Positions 34,736-46,132 of a stretch of DNA of 64,000 nt are shown here, piece by piece. Under the pieces are notes generated by a model. It searched no databases. It saw only the letters and a list, made by a program, of their open reading frames with translations, and was not told where the DNA came from. Location of the stretch: assembly GCA_949987705.1 (NCBI GenBank), contig OX465282.1, positions 2,592,501 through 2,656,500 of the forward strand, written 5' to 3'. A program made the position numbers and the translations under genes. The DNA comes from Thereva unica (lineage: Eukaryota; Arthropoda; Insecta; Diptera; Therevidae). The stretch's first letter is position 1; each line of letters opens with the position of its first letter.

Positions 34736-35400
34736 CGATTTCGGACTCTGTGAAGAGTCCGAGGGTCGCAGTCCAGCTTGAGAGGGTTTGTAACGCCGTC
34801 TCCATGAGATCACAGAGGACTTAGGAAATTTTCCTTTTGTGATGATAACGTCATCCGCGTACGCCAGGACGTGATGCCCCTTGCCACAATGTGTCGCAAC
34901 AGCTGGTTCATAGTTACAACTCATAGGAGCGGGGAAAGTACTCCTCCTTGCGGAGTGCCACTATTTACGACCCTTTGGACCGAGCAGTCGCTCAATATCG
35001 AGCTCCCCATTCTGCCAGTAAGCATTTGGCGGATGAGAGACACCAGCGATGCCTCGATCTCATGTTCTGTCAAGGCCATGGTAATGCTCCCTCTATGTCA
35101 AGAAATGCTACTATGTATACTCCTTGACCTCGAGTGATTTTTCAATGGTTGAAAACAATAAGTGAAGGGCAGTAACCGTGGATCTTATAAGAGTGTTGGG
35201 CATCTGAGAGTTCCGAAGTTCCTATGGACTACCTTAGATATTTCGATTAGCCTTTCTAGAATCTTTAAAAGAAAGGATGATAGGCTAATTGGCCTGAGGT
35301 CCTTGGGTGTTGTGTGAGAGGCTTTTCCTGCCTTAGGTATAAAAATTACTTTAATCTCTTTAACGCACACGAATAATCCTTTAACTCTGGTCGAAACGGT
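34736..35400 (-). pseudogene. LINE RT fragment, minus strand (family of 6.65-9.4 kb)
   Basis: Reading leftwards: KVIFIPKAGKASHTTPKDLR then PISLSSFLLKILERLIEI (about 35350-35230), GTPQGGVLSPLL (about 34940-34965) and VLAYADDVIITKG (about 34840-34880). These are RT fingers, motif B and the YADD active site. Motif A has been lost by frameshifts. The family is the same as the RNase H-bearing LINE on the plus strand at 6655-9395. Confidence 0.8.
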
Positions 35401-37370
35401 CCTTTTATGAGGAAGAAGTAAATGGACAACGATGGAAGGACTTAAACCAAAAGGAACTTTGATGTGTAGACTAACACATACACAATGTACATCTTACTCT
35501 TTCCGTGTGTGCTTCCTCGACAATAATATGACGAAATGGTAGCACAAAGAACTGATCCCTGATCCTCAGCTTAAAAAATAGAACTGGAGAAAAACAGCTA
35601 TACATAGAGACGATTGAAGAAAAAAGACTTGAAGGAACTTGAACCCTACAAGAACAGCTGCGTCTGTTTCCACGAAATTCCTTAGCAGTAAACTCAGATT
35701 TCCAAAGTTTAATGTTCTCATTTCAGGGACGATTCTCAGCACGAAATTATATCATCCGAAAGGGTAAATTTCTTGTCTGGATGAGAACACTTTGTTCTGT
35801 CCTTGAAGGATGTGATGTAAACAAAAATACTGAAATAATACACGAAAAAATATGTCTTTAGCAGCCAATCCGTGAAAGCATAATCCAAAAATCACGTTTA
35901 TTCAAATGTGACTTGTCTTCCACAAGCTTCTTTATGTAACAACCAGCACTGTGCCATATCTGTTACCATAAGACTTTGTCCACGGCATAATCAGCAACAG
36001 AAATATATCTATTCGATTTTTTTTATTCAAAGCCAACCGTTATTATCTCTGCATGTGGTGTGAGTCAAGTTCAAGACGCCCAATTCCGATACTATTCCCC
36101 CATTCATAATTCCTTATCACAATATCACCAAAGAAGCGCAGGGCATGCTGATATATCCAAAGCTACACCACTCCGCCCTTGCTTACAGAAGTCCCAAAAT
36201 TAATCTCTTCCTGCCCCTGAAACAGCGAAAAAAAGCCAAAAGGAGGAACATCTGTGCGGCCCTCAATGTTCACCCCGGTGGGGCCCGACGAAGATTATGA
36301 ACGTCACACACGTCTCTCTTCGCGCATTTCAATAATTAAAGATAATTCCCAACTAATTACCAATCACTATATTTAGTATTTACCCAAATACGATAAACAC
36401 ATGAAAATCGAGGCAGGAAAAAATAAAATGGAAAAAATCAATTGTCGCGCGATTGACATTTTCCAGAACTCGCCCCGAAGAGGAACACCACCACGTACAG
36501 GTCGTCCCTCAGCGGCCATAAGTGAATGGAAATCGAGTCGCGTTTTGCATACGGCAGACTTTTCATAATTACCTTATTCTTCTTATTAAAATACCTGATT
36601 GGAAGCACTTAAAAAATAAAATGAAAATAGCTGGCGAGTGGCGGCGTATTCAGTATTAATTTTAGAATCGGCTTAACGATCGCCGAAGATGATTCAGCGC
36701 CCCACACTCAAAAAAGTTGCGGCAAAAAAGTTTACTAACCTCTTACCGAAGGAACTAACTGTGATATCCTAAATTAGAGGTGTGAATAATCCCAAATTAT
36801 ATTGTTTCTGGAGGTAGTGATGCCGTGTTTACTTCTATGCTTAAAATTAAATTGTAAAATCGCGAAAGAAACTCAATTTCTGCACTAAAACTACACACGA
36901 CCAGGCGGATACGAAAAACTGAGACAGCAAAGAACACAGGAATGACAGCAGCGAACGACAGGAATCGGCGTTGAACTGAACTCTCGCGAGTGGAGACTGT
37001 GGAGAGAAATTTAACTTGTTCAAAACACGAGGGTGGAATTGGTTGTGAGATGTAAATTTGTATATGACATCTGGTGGTTGCTAGGTGAAACTAGTGTTGA
37101 GTGTGACAAGTCGTCGATTTGCATGAGCGGAAGTAGCTTAAAATTTTCAAATTTAAATGAAAAGAATTAAATTTCCACAGAAATATTTGTTATTTACCCG
37201 AAAAAAAAAATCCGAATGGAAAAGTTAAACATTCTTTAACTGAATAATGAAAAAATCACTGCATCCACAAGCATTTTTCTGAGGACGGGCAATGACTGAC
37301 GGCGAAATACACGGAACTCTGAGCCAAAATCTCCTGCCTGAGCAGAATAATCAGGGAAAAGATTGGAGGA
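35401..37370. other. Unassigned, partly unique sequence
   Basis: About 2 kb without a supported gene. The portion 36140-36720 is less AT-rich and contains GC patches (GGTGGGGCCCGACG near 36285), and 36880-37110 has a CGAG/CGCG-bearing stretch like a 5' UTR. No long frame, splice pattern, TIR pair or RNA gene could be tied to it. It may be host intergenic or intronic DNA. Confidence 0.3.
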
Positions 37371-37379
37371 ATAGTCTAG

Positions 37380-37470
37380 TAGAGAGGGTGGTCGACCTGC
37401 CGAATTGACCAGAATCGGGAAACCGAGGAAACTAGGCAAAAACCGCATTTTTTAAAGTAGCAGCGTATCC
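37380..37470 (+). pseudogene. Short RTE-like LINE remnant
   Basis: About 65 bases (GTCGACCTGCCGAATTGACC and onward to GGCAAAAACCGCAT) match the stretch at 2510-2575 in the LINE at 2.4-4.3 kb, where the frame reads ELARIGRPKYLGKKPH. Only this scrap can be identified. Confidence 0.5.
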
Positions 37471-37740
37471 TTTGCGGAGACGTCAAGCTCGGACCGCCAG
37501 CTAACGGGGATCAAAGAGAGAAGAGAAGAGAGTTCCTATATCAGTGTGGTTTTCGCGGTTTCTGCAGCTTCAATTTTGTGCTCAGCAATGGTCAGAAAGC
37601 TGCTTTCAGGCCACGCTTTAATCACTTGGTTCGTCTATAATTCCATCTCATGGAGGCGTCGTCTTACGAGCACTATCCCATGTCATCTGCGATTCCCATC
37701 GTAACTTCTCCTTTCGAGAGGCGTAACCCAATACATGAAG

Positions 37741-37926
37741 ATACATAGCCTAGAGAGTAAGGCGTCTGGCTGCTATCCCAGAGGTCCCGGGTTCGATTCC
37801 CGGCCAGCCCACGGTCCTTCGCCTTTTCCACTTTCCCACCTACATAACTTTCCTTCTTTCTTCTTCCCTCTTTACATTCCTGATTCCTCCTGTCATAAGC
37901 TTCCTTCGCCCTTCCCCGCTCCACCA
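37741..37926 (+). mobile_element. tRNA-derived SINE, copy 1
   Basis: The head has a pol III box A-like TAGCCTAGAGAGTAAGGCG and a perfect box B GGTTCGATTCC (37790-37800) within CCGGGTTCGATTCCCGG. The anticodon arm would have an eight-base loop and there is no matching acceptor stem, so it is not a functional tRNA gene. The body (GGTCCTTCGCCTTTTCCACT, then CCCACCTACATAACTTTCC and a CTT/CCT-rich tail) recurs on the minus strand at 52022-52215 and in part at 56457-56575. Confidence 0.8.
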
Positions 37927-38189
37927 AAGCGCATGTCATCGGTTGGTTGATGAGATTCTACTCGTTTCAGGAGGCATAACACTCCAGCGAGTTGTTTCTC
38001 GATGCCCCGATGTCAAAGTCGCAATAGTAATGGTTGGAAGTAGGTGGACTAAAAAAATATCGGGGGTAGGTTGCGGCAGTTCCTTCCTGCTGTTCGACAT
38101 TGCACTCTATACGAAGAAAATAGATTGTCGACAGTATAAAGGGCCTTTCCTGAGACTCTAGTCTTTCACATAAAAAAAAAAAACATTGT

Positions 38190-38880
38190 GATCCCCAGAA
38201 GATGGTCCCGGAAAGATCCCTGCGAACTCCACATGTTCTGTACACCCTTGGTCTATCTTCCTAGTTATAATGAAGTGGCCTAGCAGCTTTCATTTTTAGA
38301 TAAAACACTAACAGTTTGGGAGGTTGGGCGGATTATGGTGGTCTGATTCCTACCTGGGCCCAACACGATCCGCCGGCACTGGGTTTGAAGCCTTGTTTTG
38401 ATGCGAAGCGTGCACATTCTGTTTCTTGCTGGCTTTAGGTCCAGAATCAGTGATTTAATTTCTCTCTTCAGCTTAAATGCTCCTTCGAAATCTCTTCTTC
38501 CATTTCATGATCCACTGGAGGGCACCGCGTAGGTTTTAAGATCCATTAAGCCACTATGGGTCCATTTGGTTTCTTGAAGAGCTGCGATCTTTATGTCATA
38601 TTTTTTAATACTAAGAAAAGCTCGGCAGGGTGCCGTTCTGTTGAGCGTTCTGACGTTCCAAGTTTAAATTCTATATTCCGTTACACTTATCCTTCGTCTG
38701 TATTCTTGTATTGACAAGACTATCCACGGGTCACCCGATCTAAAGCCAACATCTTCGTGGAGATGGAGGTCCAACAAAGGTCGCCTTGGAGCCATTACTA
38801 CCATTTGACCCCCAGTTGATTCTGAATCAGCATTTATGGTTCCACCAATAAAAGCCTTATGCTGGTTAATCTGCACTATA
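38190..38880 (-). pseudogene. 5' end of an RTE-like LINE with endonuclease start
   Basis: The minus frame from about 38665 reads TWNVRTLNRTAPCRAFLSIK then KYDIKIAALQETKW, the first strand and catalytic Glu region (QET) of an apurinic-type endonuclease, and GLMDLK. Upstream (38664-38876) is an open 70-codon leader. Downstream the frame decays. The GTWNVRTL...LQETKW layout is the usual start of RTE-type ORF2. Confidence 0.75.
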
Positions 38881-39063
38881 TTTTTAACTTTTATATTTTA
38901 TTTTACAACACTTTTTAGCCCTAAAATTTTATTTTAACTGTCGGGAATTATTTTATACCGCCATCAAATCTAAGGGAAATTTACTTAGGATATTTCAGTA
39001 AAGTGTCAAATTTGCGCGGGAAAAATTCTATCAAGTGCGATTTTAAAGTGAATATTTTATAAA

Positions 39064-42000
39064 ATGGTTATTTTAGTGAAAACGTAAGTATTATTAAATA
39101 ATATAAGATATTATTTAAATAAATCTAAGATTTATATTACAAAGTATAAAAATAAATGAGTTTTTTATGTTTTAAACAAGAATTTCGTAAAATTGCAAAA
39201 TGTCATTTAAGCAAGTGTCAAACCAGAGTAGAGCTCCGAGCTGGTCGGTCCTGTTCCTGTCTTCTTTGATTTTCTTTAAAGAAAAATTAATATTTCTCGA
39301 TTTAAGTGATTATAATACATTATAAAGTAATATCAAGGTGTTTTATTTCAAGCAGTATTAAAATCCACAATGGGACCCCCAAAGAAATCGAAACGGGAGT
39401 CAAAAGGCTTCGATAAATTTGGTAGAAAATTTCCATTCCTTAAAATTACACAAAATCTTAATTTATACCAAACAATATCAAAATAGGCAAGAAACGTCGT
39501 GCTGAAGATGAAGCCTACACTCAACTAGTAGAGGAAGTTGATTTAGATAATGTCGAAAACGAGGGTGTACCCGGAGCGGCATCGAAAAATGCTGAAAAAA
39601 TAGATGAAGCCATCCAAGACGATGAATACGGAGCCAAGGACTATCGCTCACAAATGGAACTAAAGTCAGATCATGCGAATCGTCCACTTTGGGTAGCACC
39701 AAATGGACATATCTTTCTTGAATCATTCTCTCCAGTTTACAAGCATGCTCATGATTTTCTAATAGCCATAGCAGAACCGGTATGTCGTCCTGAGCATATT
39801 CATGAATATAAGTTAACAGCGTACAGTTTGTATGCTGCTGTATCGGTTGGTTTAGAGACTGATGATATTTTAGAGTATTTGCGGCGATTAAGCAAGACTA
39901 GTATTCCGAATGGTATTCTCGAATTCATAAAGTTGTGTACTTTATCCTATGGAAAGATTAAGCTTGTCTTAAAGCATAACAGGTATTAAAACTTATAATC
40001 ATTACTACTAAACAGCATCATACAGGAGTGTCTAATGTTTTATAGATACTTCATAGAAAGTCCTCACCCGGATGTACTACAAAAACTGCTAAAAGATCCA
40101 GTAATTCAACAATGCCGCCTTAAACGTGATGAATCTGATACCGGAGACGGGTTTATAACAAATGTCACCGAAAAGAAAAGTGCTATACAATTTGGGAGTA
40201 TTGGCAGTAAGCCTGGTGGTAGCAGTACAGATCCTGCAGATAAGCCGCCTGCAGATGGTACAGCTGTAGTGCCGGATGATATAACAACGTTTTATGATAA
40301 AATTGATAATGAGGAGGAGGAAGAGGATCTAACGCTGAAGACTGTGTCGTTTGAAGTGAATCAGGAGAAGATTGAAGTTATACAGAAGCGTTGTATTGAA
40401 ATTGAGCATCCGTTGTTGGCTGAATATGATTTTAAGAATGACACAATTAATCCGAATCTGAATATTGATCTAAAGCCTGCTGCTGTCTTGAGGCCATATC
40501 AAGAGAAGAGCTTGAGGAAAATGTTTGGTAATGGTCGTGCTAGATCTGGAGTTATTGTATTGCCCTGCGGTGCAGGTAATGAAGTTGTTGATTTTTTTTG
40601 GTCGAATTATTGGATTTCGTGGTGGATATCGTAGTTTTGATTTTTGTCTTTTATTATTTTTTGGTGATATAGCAAATTTCGTGGTCTCTAGTTTACCATG
40701 AGAACAAGGCTTCAACCATGCCATACCCATATAGTCCTTCGCCTTTTCACTCCTCCTTTTTTTATGTGGTTGCCGTTTTTTATGCCTTCCTGTAGTTCTA
40801 TAGTGTAAGAGCCTTTTCCCAGGTTGTTACTTGACTCGTACGCTGCAGTATTCGCCGAGTCACGCGTTTGGTTGGCAGTAAATCCTGACTGTACCGAGGT
40901 TGATTTCTTGTTTCCATAACAAGAATTGTTTTCCGAAGAGAGGAGGACCGTTAGTAGTAGTTTCACGCAGTTCCATTCGTCGCTTCAGCTTGATTGTATT
41001 CTCTATAGATGCGCGGTATTCAGTTTGCTCCGTCTTGATGGCTTACCTCTCTCACCTGCCCATGGAGCAGTGCAGGCGGATCTCGGGCAGGATGTGGCCT
41101 AAGTCTGATTATGCCATGTTCGTGACATATTGATAAGCACGGTGTAAACTTAGCCTAAAAAAATCCCTCCACGTAGTAGTAGTACTTGTGCAGTTTACAA
41201 TCTACCATCGAAATCCAATAATTCACATTTCATCCGAAAAACTATTTCCCAATTTAACCCACAAAAAACTAACTTCCAGGTAAATCTCTGGTCGGCGTAA
41301 CAGCCGTATGCACAGTCCGCAAGCGAGCCCTCGTCCTGTGCAACAGCGGCGTCTCAGTAGAACAATGGAAGCAACAATTCAAAATGTGGTCAACAGCAGA
41401 CGACAGCATGATCTGTCGATTTACATCAGAAGCAAAAGACAAGCCAATGGGATGTGGTATTCTTGTCACCACATACTCTATGATCACCCACACACAAAAA
41501 CGTTCCTGGGAAGCTGAACAAACTATGCGCTGGCTGCAGGAGCAGGAATGGGGCATAATGGTGCTAGATGAAGTCCACACAATTCCTGCTAAAATGTTCA
41601 GAAGAGTCTTGACAATCGTTCAAAGTCACTGCAAGCTAGGATTGACTGCGACCCTATTGAGAGAAGACGACAAAATCGCCGACTTGAACTTCTTGATTGG
41701 TCCAAAACTTTACGAAGCGAATTGGTTGGAGCTACAGAAAAGAGGTTTCATTGCCAGGGTACAGTGTGCCGAAGTATGGTGTCCAATGGCGCCGGAATTT
41801 TATCGCGAATATTTAGGCTGTAAAACATCCAAGAAAATGTTGCTTTACGTAATGAATCCTTCCAAGTTTCGCAGCTGCCAATATCTAATTAAATATCACG
41901 AACGTCGCGGCGACAAAACGATTGTCTTCAGTGATAATGTGTTCGCTCTGAAGCACTATGCTATCAGAATGAACAAGCCATTCATTTACGGTCCGACATC

Positions 42001-44628
42001 TCAGAATGAACGAATACAAATCCTGCAAAATTTCAAATTTAATCCCAAAGTGAACACGATTTTCGTGAGTAAAGTCGCTGACACCAGCTTCGATTTGCCA
42101 GAGGCGAATGTTTTAATCCAAATCTCCTCGCACGGTGGATCACGTCGTCAGGAAGCTCAACGTTTGGGGCGTATTCTTCGAGCTAAAAAGGGTGCTATTG
42201 CAGAGGAGTATAACGCATTCTTCTACACTCTTGTGTCACAGGACACCTTGGAAATGAGCTACTCCCGTAAAAGACAGCGGTTTTTAGTTAATCAGGGCTA
42301 CAGCTACAAGGTGATCACACATTTAGCTGGACTGGATAGTGATCCGGATTTGTTCTACAAGACAAGGGATGAGCAGCTGCAGCTACTGCAGCAGGTGCTA
42401 TCAGCATCTGATTTAGACTGTGAGGATGAGAAGATTCCTGGTGAAGGTGGAACCTTTAGAGTTGGTGGCAAACGTGGAGGATTGGGCTCAATGTCGGGCG
42501 GTGATGATGCTGTTTACTTTGAGTATAAGAAGAAGTCGGCGAATCATTTGCATCCTTTGTTTAAGAAGTTTAGAGGATAAGATTGTGGATTTTTATTGAG
42601 CATTGTATTGAATAATAAATTTTTTATTGGTTACTTTATGTTTTTTAATTCTTTTTATCTACTTGAAGAGAGGTTGTAATTAAGTGAAGTTTCGCGATTT
42701 ATTTCTCAACATAGTCTCCTTTTAGCTCGATACACCTGACTTCTTACGTTCTCTAGAGATCTGCAAAGTAGGCCTCCGTAGGGGCAATAACCGCATTCGA
42801 TTCAAATTTCTGTCCGGCGAGTGCCTTTTTTAACTAAAGGAAACAAAAAGAAGTACGGGGCCAAATCTGGAGAATACGGTGGATGGGGCAGCAGTTCGTA
42901 GCCTAATTCGATCAGTTTGGCCGTGGCGACGGCGGAGGTGTGAGCCGGTGCGTTGTCATGGTTGAAGAGCACTTGTTTCTTCACCAAATGGAACCGTTTT
43001 TTCTGCAATTCGGCGTCGAATCGGCATAGTAAAGACCCTGTGACCGTTTTGCCCTTCTCCGGGTAGTCGAAGTAGATCACACCTTGTGGCAGTGGTTAGC
43101 GATGCAGTTTTCGATCCGGCGGCTGATGGCATCTTACTACCAACGAACTCCCGTAATAGGTCCGCGAATGGGCTATCCGCGTCTACTGCCGTTATTTGTA
43201 TCATCTCAACCGATTTGACTACGCCTACCACGGTCAGGTTTGTCTGTCGATTAGCCGGGCGCCCCTAATGTCTACCAACAGACCGAATTCGTTTAGGAAA
43301 TCGGCTCCGATTATGGGGTTCGTCGTCTGGGCGGCAATGAAAATCCAAACTGTGTGAATTGCTGTGTCCTAAGTTTAGCATGATGCGCTTTGAGCCATAC
43401 TTCAGGATTTGGGTCTCATTTGCCGCGTAGAACTTTGTGTCCTGGTTGTCCTGGAGACACACCCGCCCGAGTCTACTAAAAACTTTGTCCCGGTGAGTTA
43501 GTTTCGGGGACGAGGCGCTTGCACTTCATTACTAAGTGGTCGTTTCGTTTTCCGATTTTGATGATTTCTGGTGCTTGCACGGTCCACTGCATTTGGTGGG
43601 TCCCTCTTCCTGTGGTAGTAAAATAACCAATTGTGCGGGCGACTTCTGCCCGTGACCATTTGGGCCACGCTGCCTAAACTTCGGTCCACTGTGCTGCAAT
43701 GCAATGCCTTGGTCAATGCGTCGATCTTTGCTTCCAAAGTTCTAAGTTTTCAAGGTTGGCTGGGGGCTTTTTACCGACCTCCACGACGCTGTTGAAGTCG
43801 CTTACCTCTAAAATGTTTTCAGATATGTATCACAATGACTTGAAGTCATTCTTGCTAGCCGACAGGATTGCTCGAACCTAAACTGGTAGTCGATTTAGCG
43901 ATAACGAGCGCAGAAGAGAGTCGGTGATATTTTGCCCTCTAAGGTGATGTACTTCGTTTAATACCTGCGATGTTCGTTGAGAGGCTTTGCTATTTTTGCT
44001 TCGTCCAAGTAACTTTTCAAAAACGACCTCTTAAAATTCTCTTACTCGTTTCTCACCGGGGAGTTTAGGAAGATAACGACTGCTTTCACAGGATTCCTCT
44101 AAATGCACAAATGTTTAAATAAATATTCCCCCAATCTTTTACAGACCATCAGAAACTGGTACACCAGAATGGGCCGTACTAGAACTTCAAGGAGACTTAG
44201 AAGTCCGCAGCAACCAATCAATGTACAATCAATTTATAGGAGATCTCTGCTATAACAAATATGGCCAACCTGTAACTATTTACTATATTCACTTAGACTT
44301 ACCTCATTTTCACTTTATACTATCTCCATTACAGATTTTCATCATTGGTCATCATATACTTCAAGGTAGAGAACAAAAAATGGAAAAACCATTTGCAGTT
44401 TTAGAAAAATCACGAACGAATGATGGAATTAATTTGGATGAAACTACGCAACTAAATTCAAGTGTTTTAAGCTGTACTGCAGATCGGACTCTTCTAGACA
44501 CAACCGTTGGTATTGAGAACAAATCACGACAACGAACTGAATATACTGTGCGGGCCATAGTCACTAAGAAGTTAATATTTAAATCTAGACCGAAACCGAT
44601 TATAGCGAATGTAGCGAAGCAAGTTTAA
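39064..44628 (+). CDS. Ctf8: Ctf8-like subunit of the Ctf18-RFC clamp loader (three exons)
   Basis: Exons are 39064-39083, 44145-44271 and 44335-44628, giving 146 residues. Exon 2 reads [19 protein letters not shown] and [12 protein letters not shown]; exon 3 reads [20 protein letters not shown] and ends [13 protein letters not shown]. These match the CTF8 family (EWxLxELQGxxE, LIVGHHILxG, LEKPFAVL, FKxRPKPII). Ctf8 binds Dcc1 and Ctf18 in the alternative RFC that supports sister-chromatid cohesion and PCNA loading. Exons 2 and 3 are certain. Exon 1 (MVILVKT, good AAAATGG start context, GTAAGT donor) is inferred: it joins in phase and supplies the short hydrophobic strand that starts CTF8 proteins. 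If so, intron 1 (5.06 kb) contains all of haywire. Exon 3 has an insert between AVLEKS and TEYTVRAIV, longer than in the human protein. Confidence 0.8.
39370..42580 (+). CDS. hay: XPB/haywire, TFIIH DNA translocase subunit (complete)
   Basis: Exons 39370-39421, 39487-39982, 40046-40575 and 41280-42580 encode 792 residues, the normal XPB length. XPB is the 3'-5' ATPase of TFIIH that opens promoters and starts nucleotide-excision repair. After a basic start ([14 protein letters not shown]) come the N-terminal domain ([20 protein letters not shown]), helicase lobe one with GAGKS (Walker A) and DEVH, the LREDDK box (RED motif), and lobe two with [25 protein letters not shown] and the [11 protein letters not shown] motif VI. 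The C-terminus ends HPLFKKFRG. Intron 3 splits the Walker A codon (GCAG/GTAAATCT). An AATAAA lies at 42614, 34 bases after the stop. The gene is intact, with no frameshift. It lies inside Ctf8 intron 1 on the same strand. Confidence 0.97.
40576..41279 (+). other. hay intron 3 with repeat debris
   Basis: The intron begins GTAATG and ends TTCCAG. At 40731 a short piece (TAGTCCTTCGCCTTTTCACT) resembles the SINE body. At 41030-41110 the segment with GGGCAGGATGTGGCCTAAG matches 27320-27340 in the DUF4780-type debris, so an ORF1 scrap is inserted. No other gene is present. Confidence 0.6.
42690..43080 (-). pseudogene. mariner transposase fragment
   Basis: The frame includes HDNAPAHTS and [13 protein letters not shown], the second and third catalytic Asp blocks of a mariner D,D34D transposase, followed by a shifted YFAD and [11 protein letters not shown]-terminus near 42700-42760. 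The N-terminal DNA-binding part and the first catalytic Asp are missing. It starts abruptly at 43080 against a gypsy fragment. It lies in Ctf8 intron 1, antisense, after the hay 3' end. Confidence 0.88.
43081..43900 (-). pseudogene. Ty3/gypsy-like fragment: gag end and retropepsin
   Basis: On the minus strand, [11 protein letters not shown] and a FYYHRKRDP block (about 43730-43590) look like the end of an insect gypsy gag. Near 43490 GTKFLVDSG carries the aspartic-protease DSG, followed by [17 protein letters not shown] and [14 protein letters not shown], the retropepsin body. The frame is broken several times and the RT is absent. No LTR could be found. It is an old, non-functional copy. Confidence 0.75.
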
Positions 44629-44639
44629 AGTTGTACGGG

Positions 44640-45640
44640 GGGTAGAAAGTTATAATAATAGTAATAGTGATAATATAAGAATTTTTATAAGAAAAGAGTA
44701 AAATATAAGCTCGAGGGCAACTATCAGTTTATTATGGGTGAGATTTTGATCTAATGTGCGGCAGTAATACTATTTCGAAGGAACGTACTGTGATAAGTTC
44801 AGAATTTTAATGGGGAGTTCTTTCCAGAGATTAATAACCTGCACCAACTGAGTCTGGATTCAGCCAGGGTGAAGTGACGGCTTTTGTTGTCGGAATTCCT
44901 CTAAATCCGATTTAACCAAAACAGATCATGGTGAAATGTTTGGTATTAAGCTTAGTTTGATGGATAGAAGAGAATAGCATAAGCCAGGGGAGGTTCGGGC
45001 ATGTTGGGGCAGATAGCGACGAACCTTTCGCTTAAACTCTTGGTCTTATTGATCGTCTTGTTTATGCAGGCATAACACTGCAACAAGGCTGTCCCCGTTA
45101 GCCCCAAAGGTTGTGTCACCGGCGCAATCGACTGTAACTGAATTTGTGAACTTTAATGAACTCACATAATATCCTAGAGTTTAAACGTAAGGCTCATCAT
45201 CTTCTCAAGCATCCCCAGACCCCTACCCTATCCTTATTCTCTTTTATACCTCAAATCAAGCTTACTATTAGACATTACAACATGAACTGAATGACATAAC
45301 GGACTGCTAGTACAAAGAGTGGTTCCTAAGATTAATTTTTACACATATCCTTGATTTTGATAGTTAGCGCTAATTCCCCACATAAATCAAGCCAGCTCCT
45401 TCAAGAACTCTGTGGAATTATGGGAAAGCTAGCTGGTTGGGGCTTAGTCGTTTGTTTCTGGGATCCGTGTTTCAAGAACTGAGCATTCAACTTGACGTCT
45501 TGACCAAAAGTGCATCAAATGTACCGTGTTTTCTTGCCTTGCCCTAACAGTGGCCATAGTTTCATTTAATTTTCCGTCTTTTCCGTCAGTGAGTTAAAGC
45601 AGTGACAGTGCCGCTCTCTAAGCAAGACTTGGACTTTCAA
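44640..45640. other. Repeat-like sequence downstream of Ctf8
   Basis: Segments around 44760-45130 resemble the 3' part of the minus-strand CR1/Jockey-like LINE at 30 kb in style, but no conserved motif can be read with certainty. No host exon is seen. Confidence 0.3.
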
Positions 45641-45662
45641 AGACACACAAATCACTTCGTAA

Positions 45663-45905
45663 ATGAACAAATGCAAAAAGAATACATGCTCCGCCATTAA
45701 CGACTCTTCCGTTGAACGGATAACATGCTATGGGATCTGTAACAGTGTTTGTCATGTTTCGTGTATTGGTCTCTCCCACGCTGCACTCATGTACATAACC
45801 GAGTACAAAAAAGTTTCAAATTTTTACTGTACGGATTGCAAATCCATCAATCTGTCGCACATATTGTTTGCCATCAAATCTAACAATAGTCTGTGGGATA
45901 CCTAA
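45663..45905 (+). pseudogene. LINE ORF1-like zinc finger (PHD-type) fragment
   Basis: An 80-codon frame has a Cys/His pattern (KKNTCSAI, ITCYGICNSVCHVSCIGLS, FYCTDCKS) that fits a PHD finger (C4HC3-like). CR1- and Jockey-group LINEs of insects often carry such a finger at the start of ORF1. The rest of ORF1 is broken. A host gene is possible but there is no splice support. Confidence 0.5.
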
Positions 45906-46108
45906 AACCGACATCGACGCTTGCAGCGCTAAAGTTTTTAATACAGACAAAAATACTGAATTGCTAATTAACAACGTGGATTAGCCTTTGCGCACTATTG
46001 ATCGAGTCGACAGCAATTATTTAGATCATTCAAATAAACTCGGCAATATATCAACACACAAGAATAGTGCCATATTTAGTAGAGATATGATGGATGAGCT
46101 ACATCAAT

Positions 46109-46132
46109 TTATGTTGTTGTTGTTGTTGTTGT
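46109..46132. repeat. TTG microsatellite
   Basis: An uninterrupted run of seven TGT/TTG units followed by TTTT, in repeat-rich DNA. The short frame around it is not coding. Confidence 0.9.

Noticed and set aside
37741..37805. Possible functional tRNA gene
   Set aside because: Box B is perfect, but the anticodon loop would have eight bases, the 5' acceptor strand is missing and the following sequence recurs as a SINE body.
40035..40634. ORF extending past the end of hay exon 3
   Set aside because: The last codons after GCAG/GTAATG are intron read-through; the conserved protein continues in the exon at 41280.
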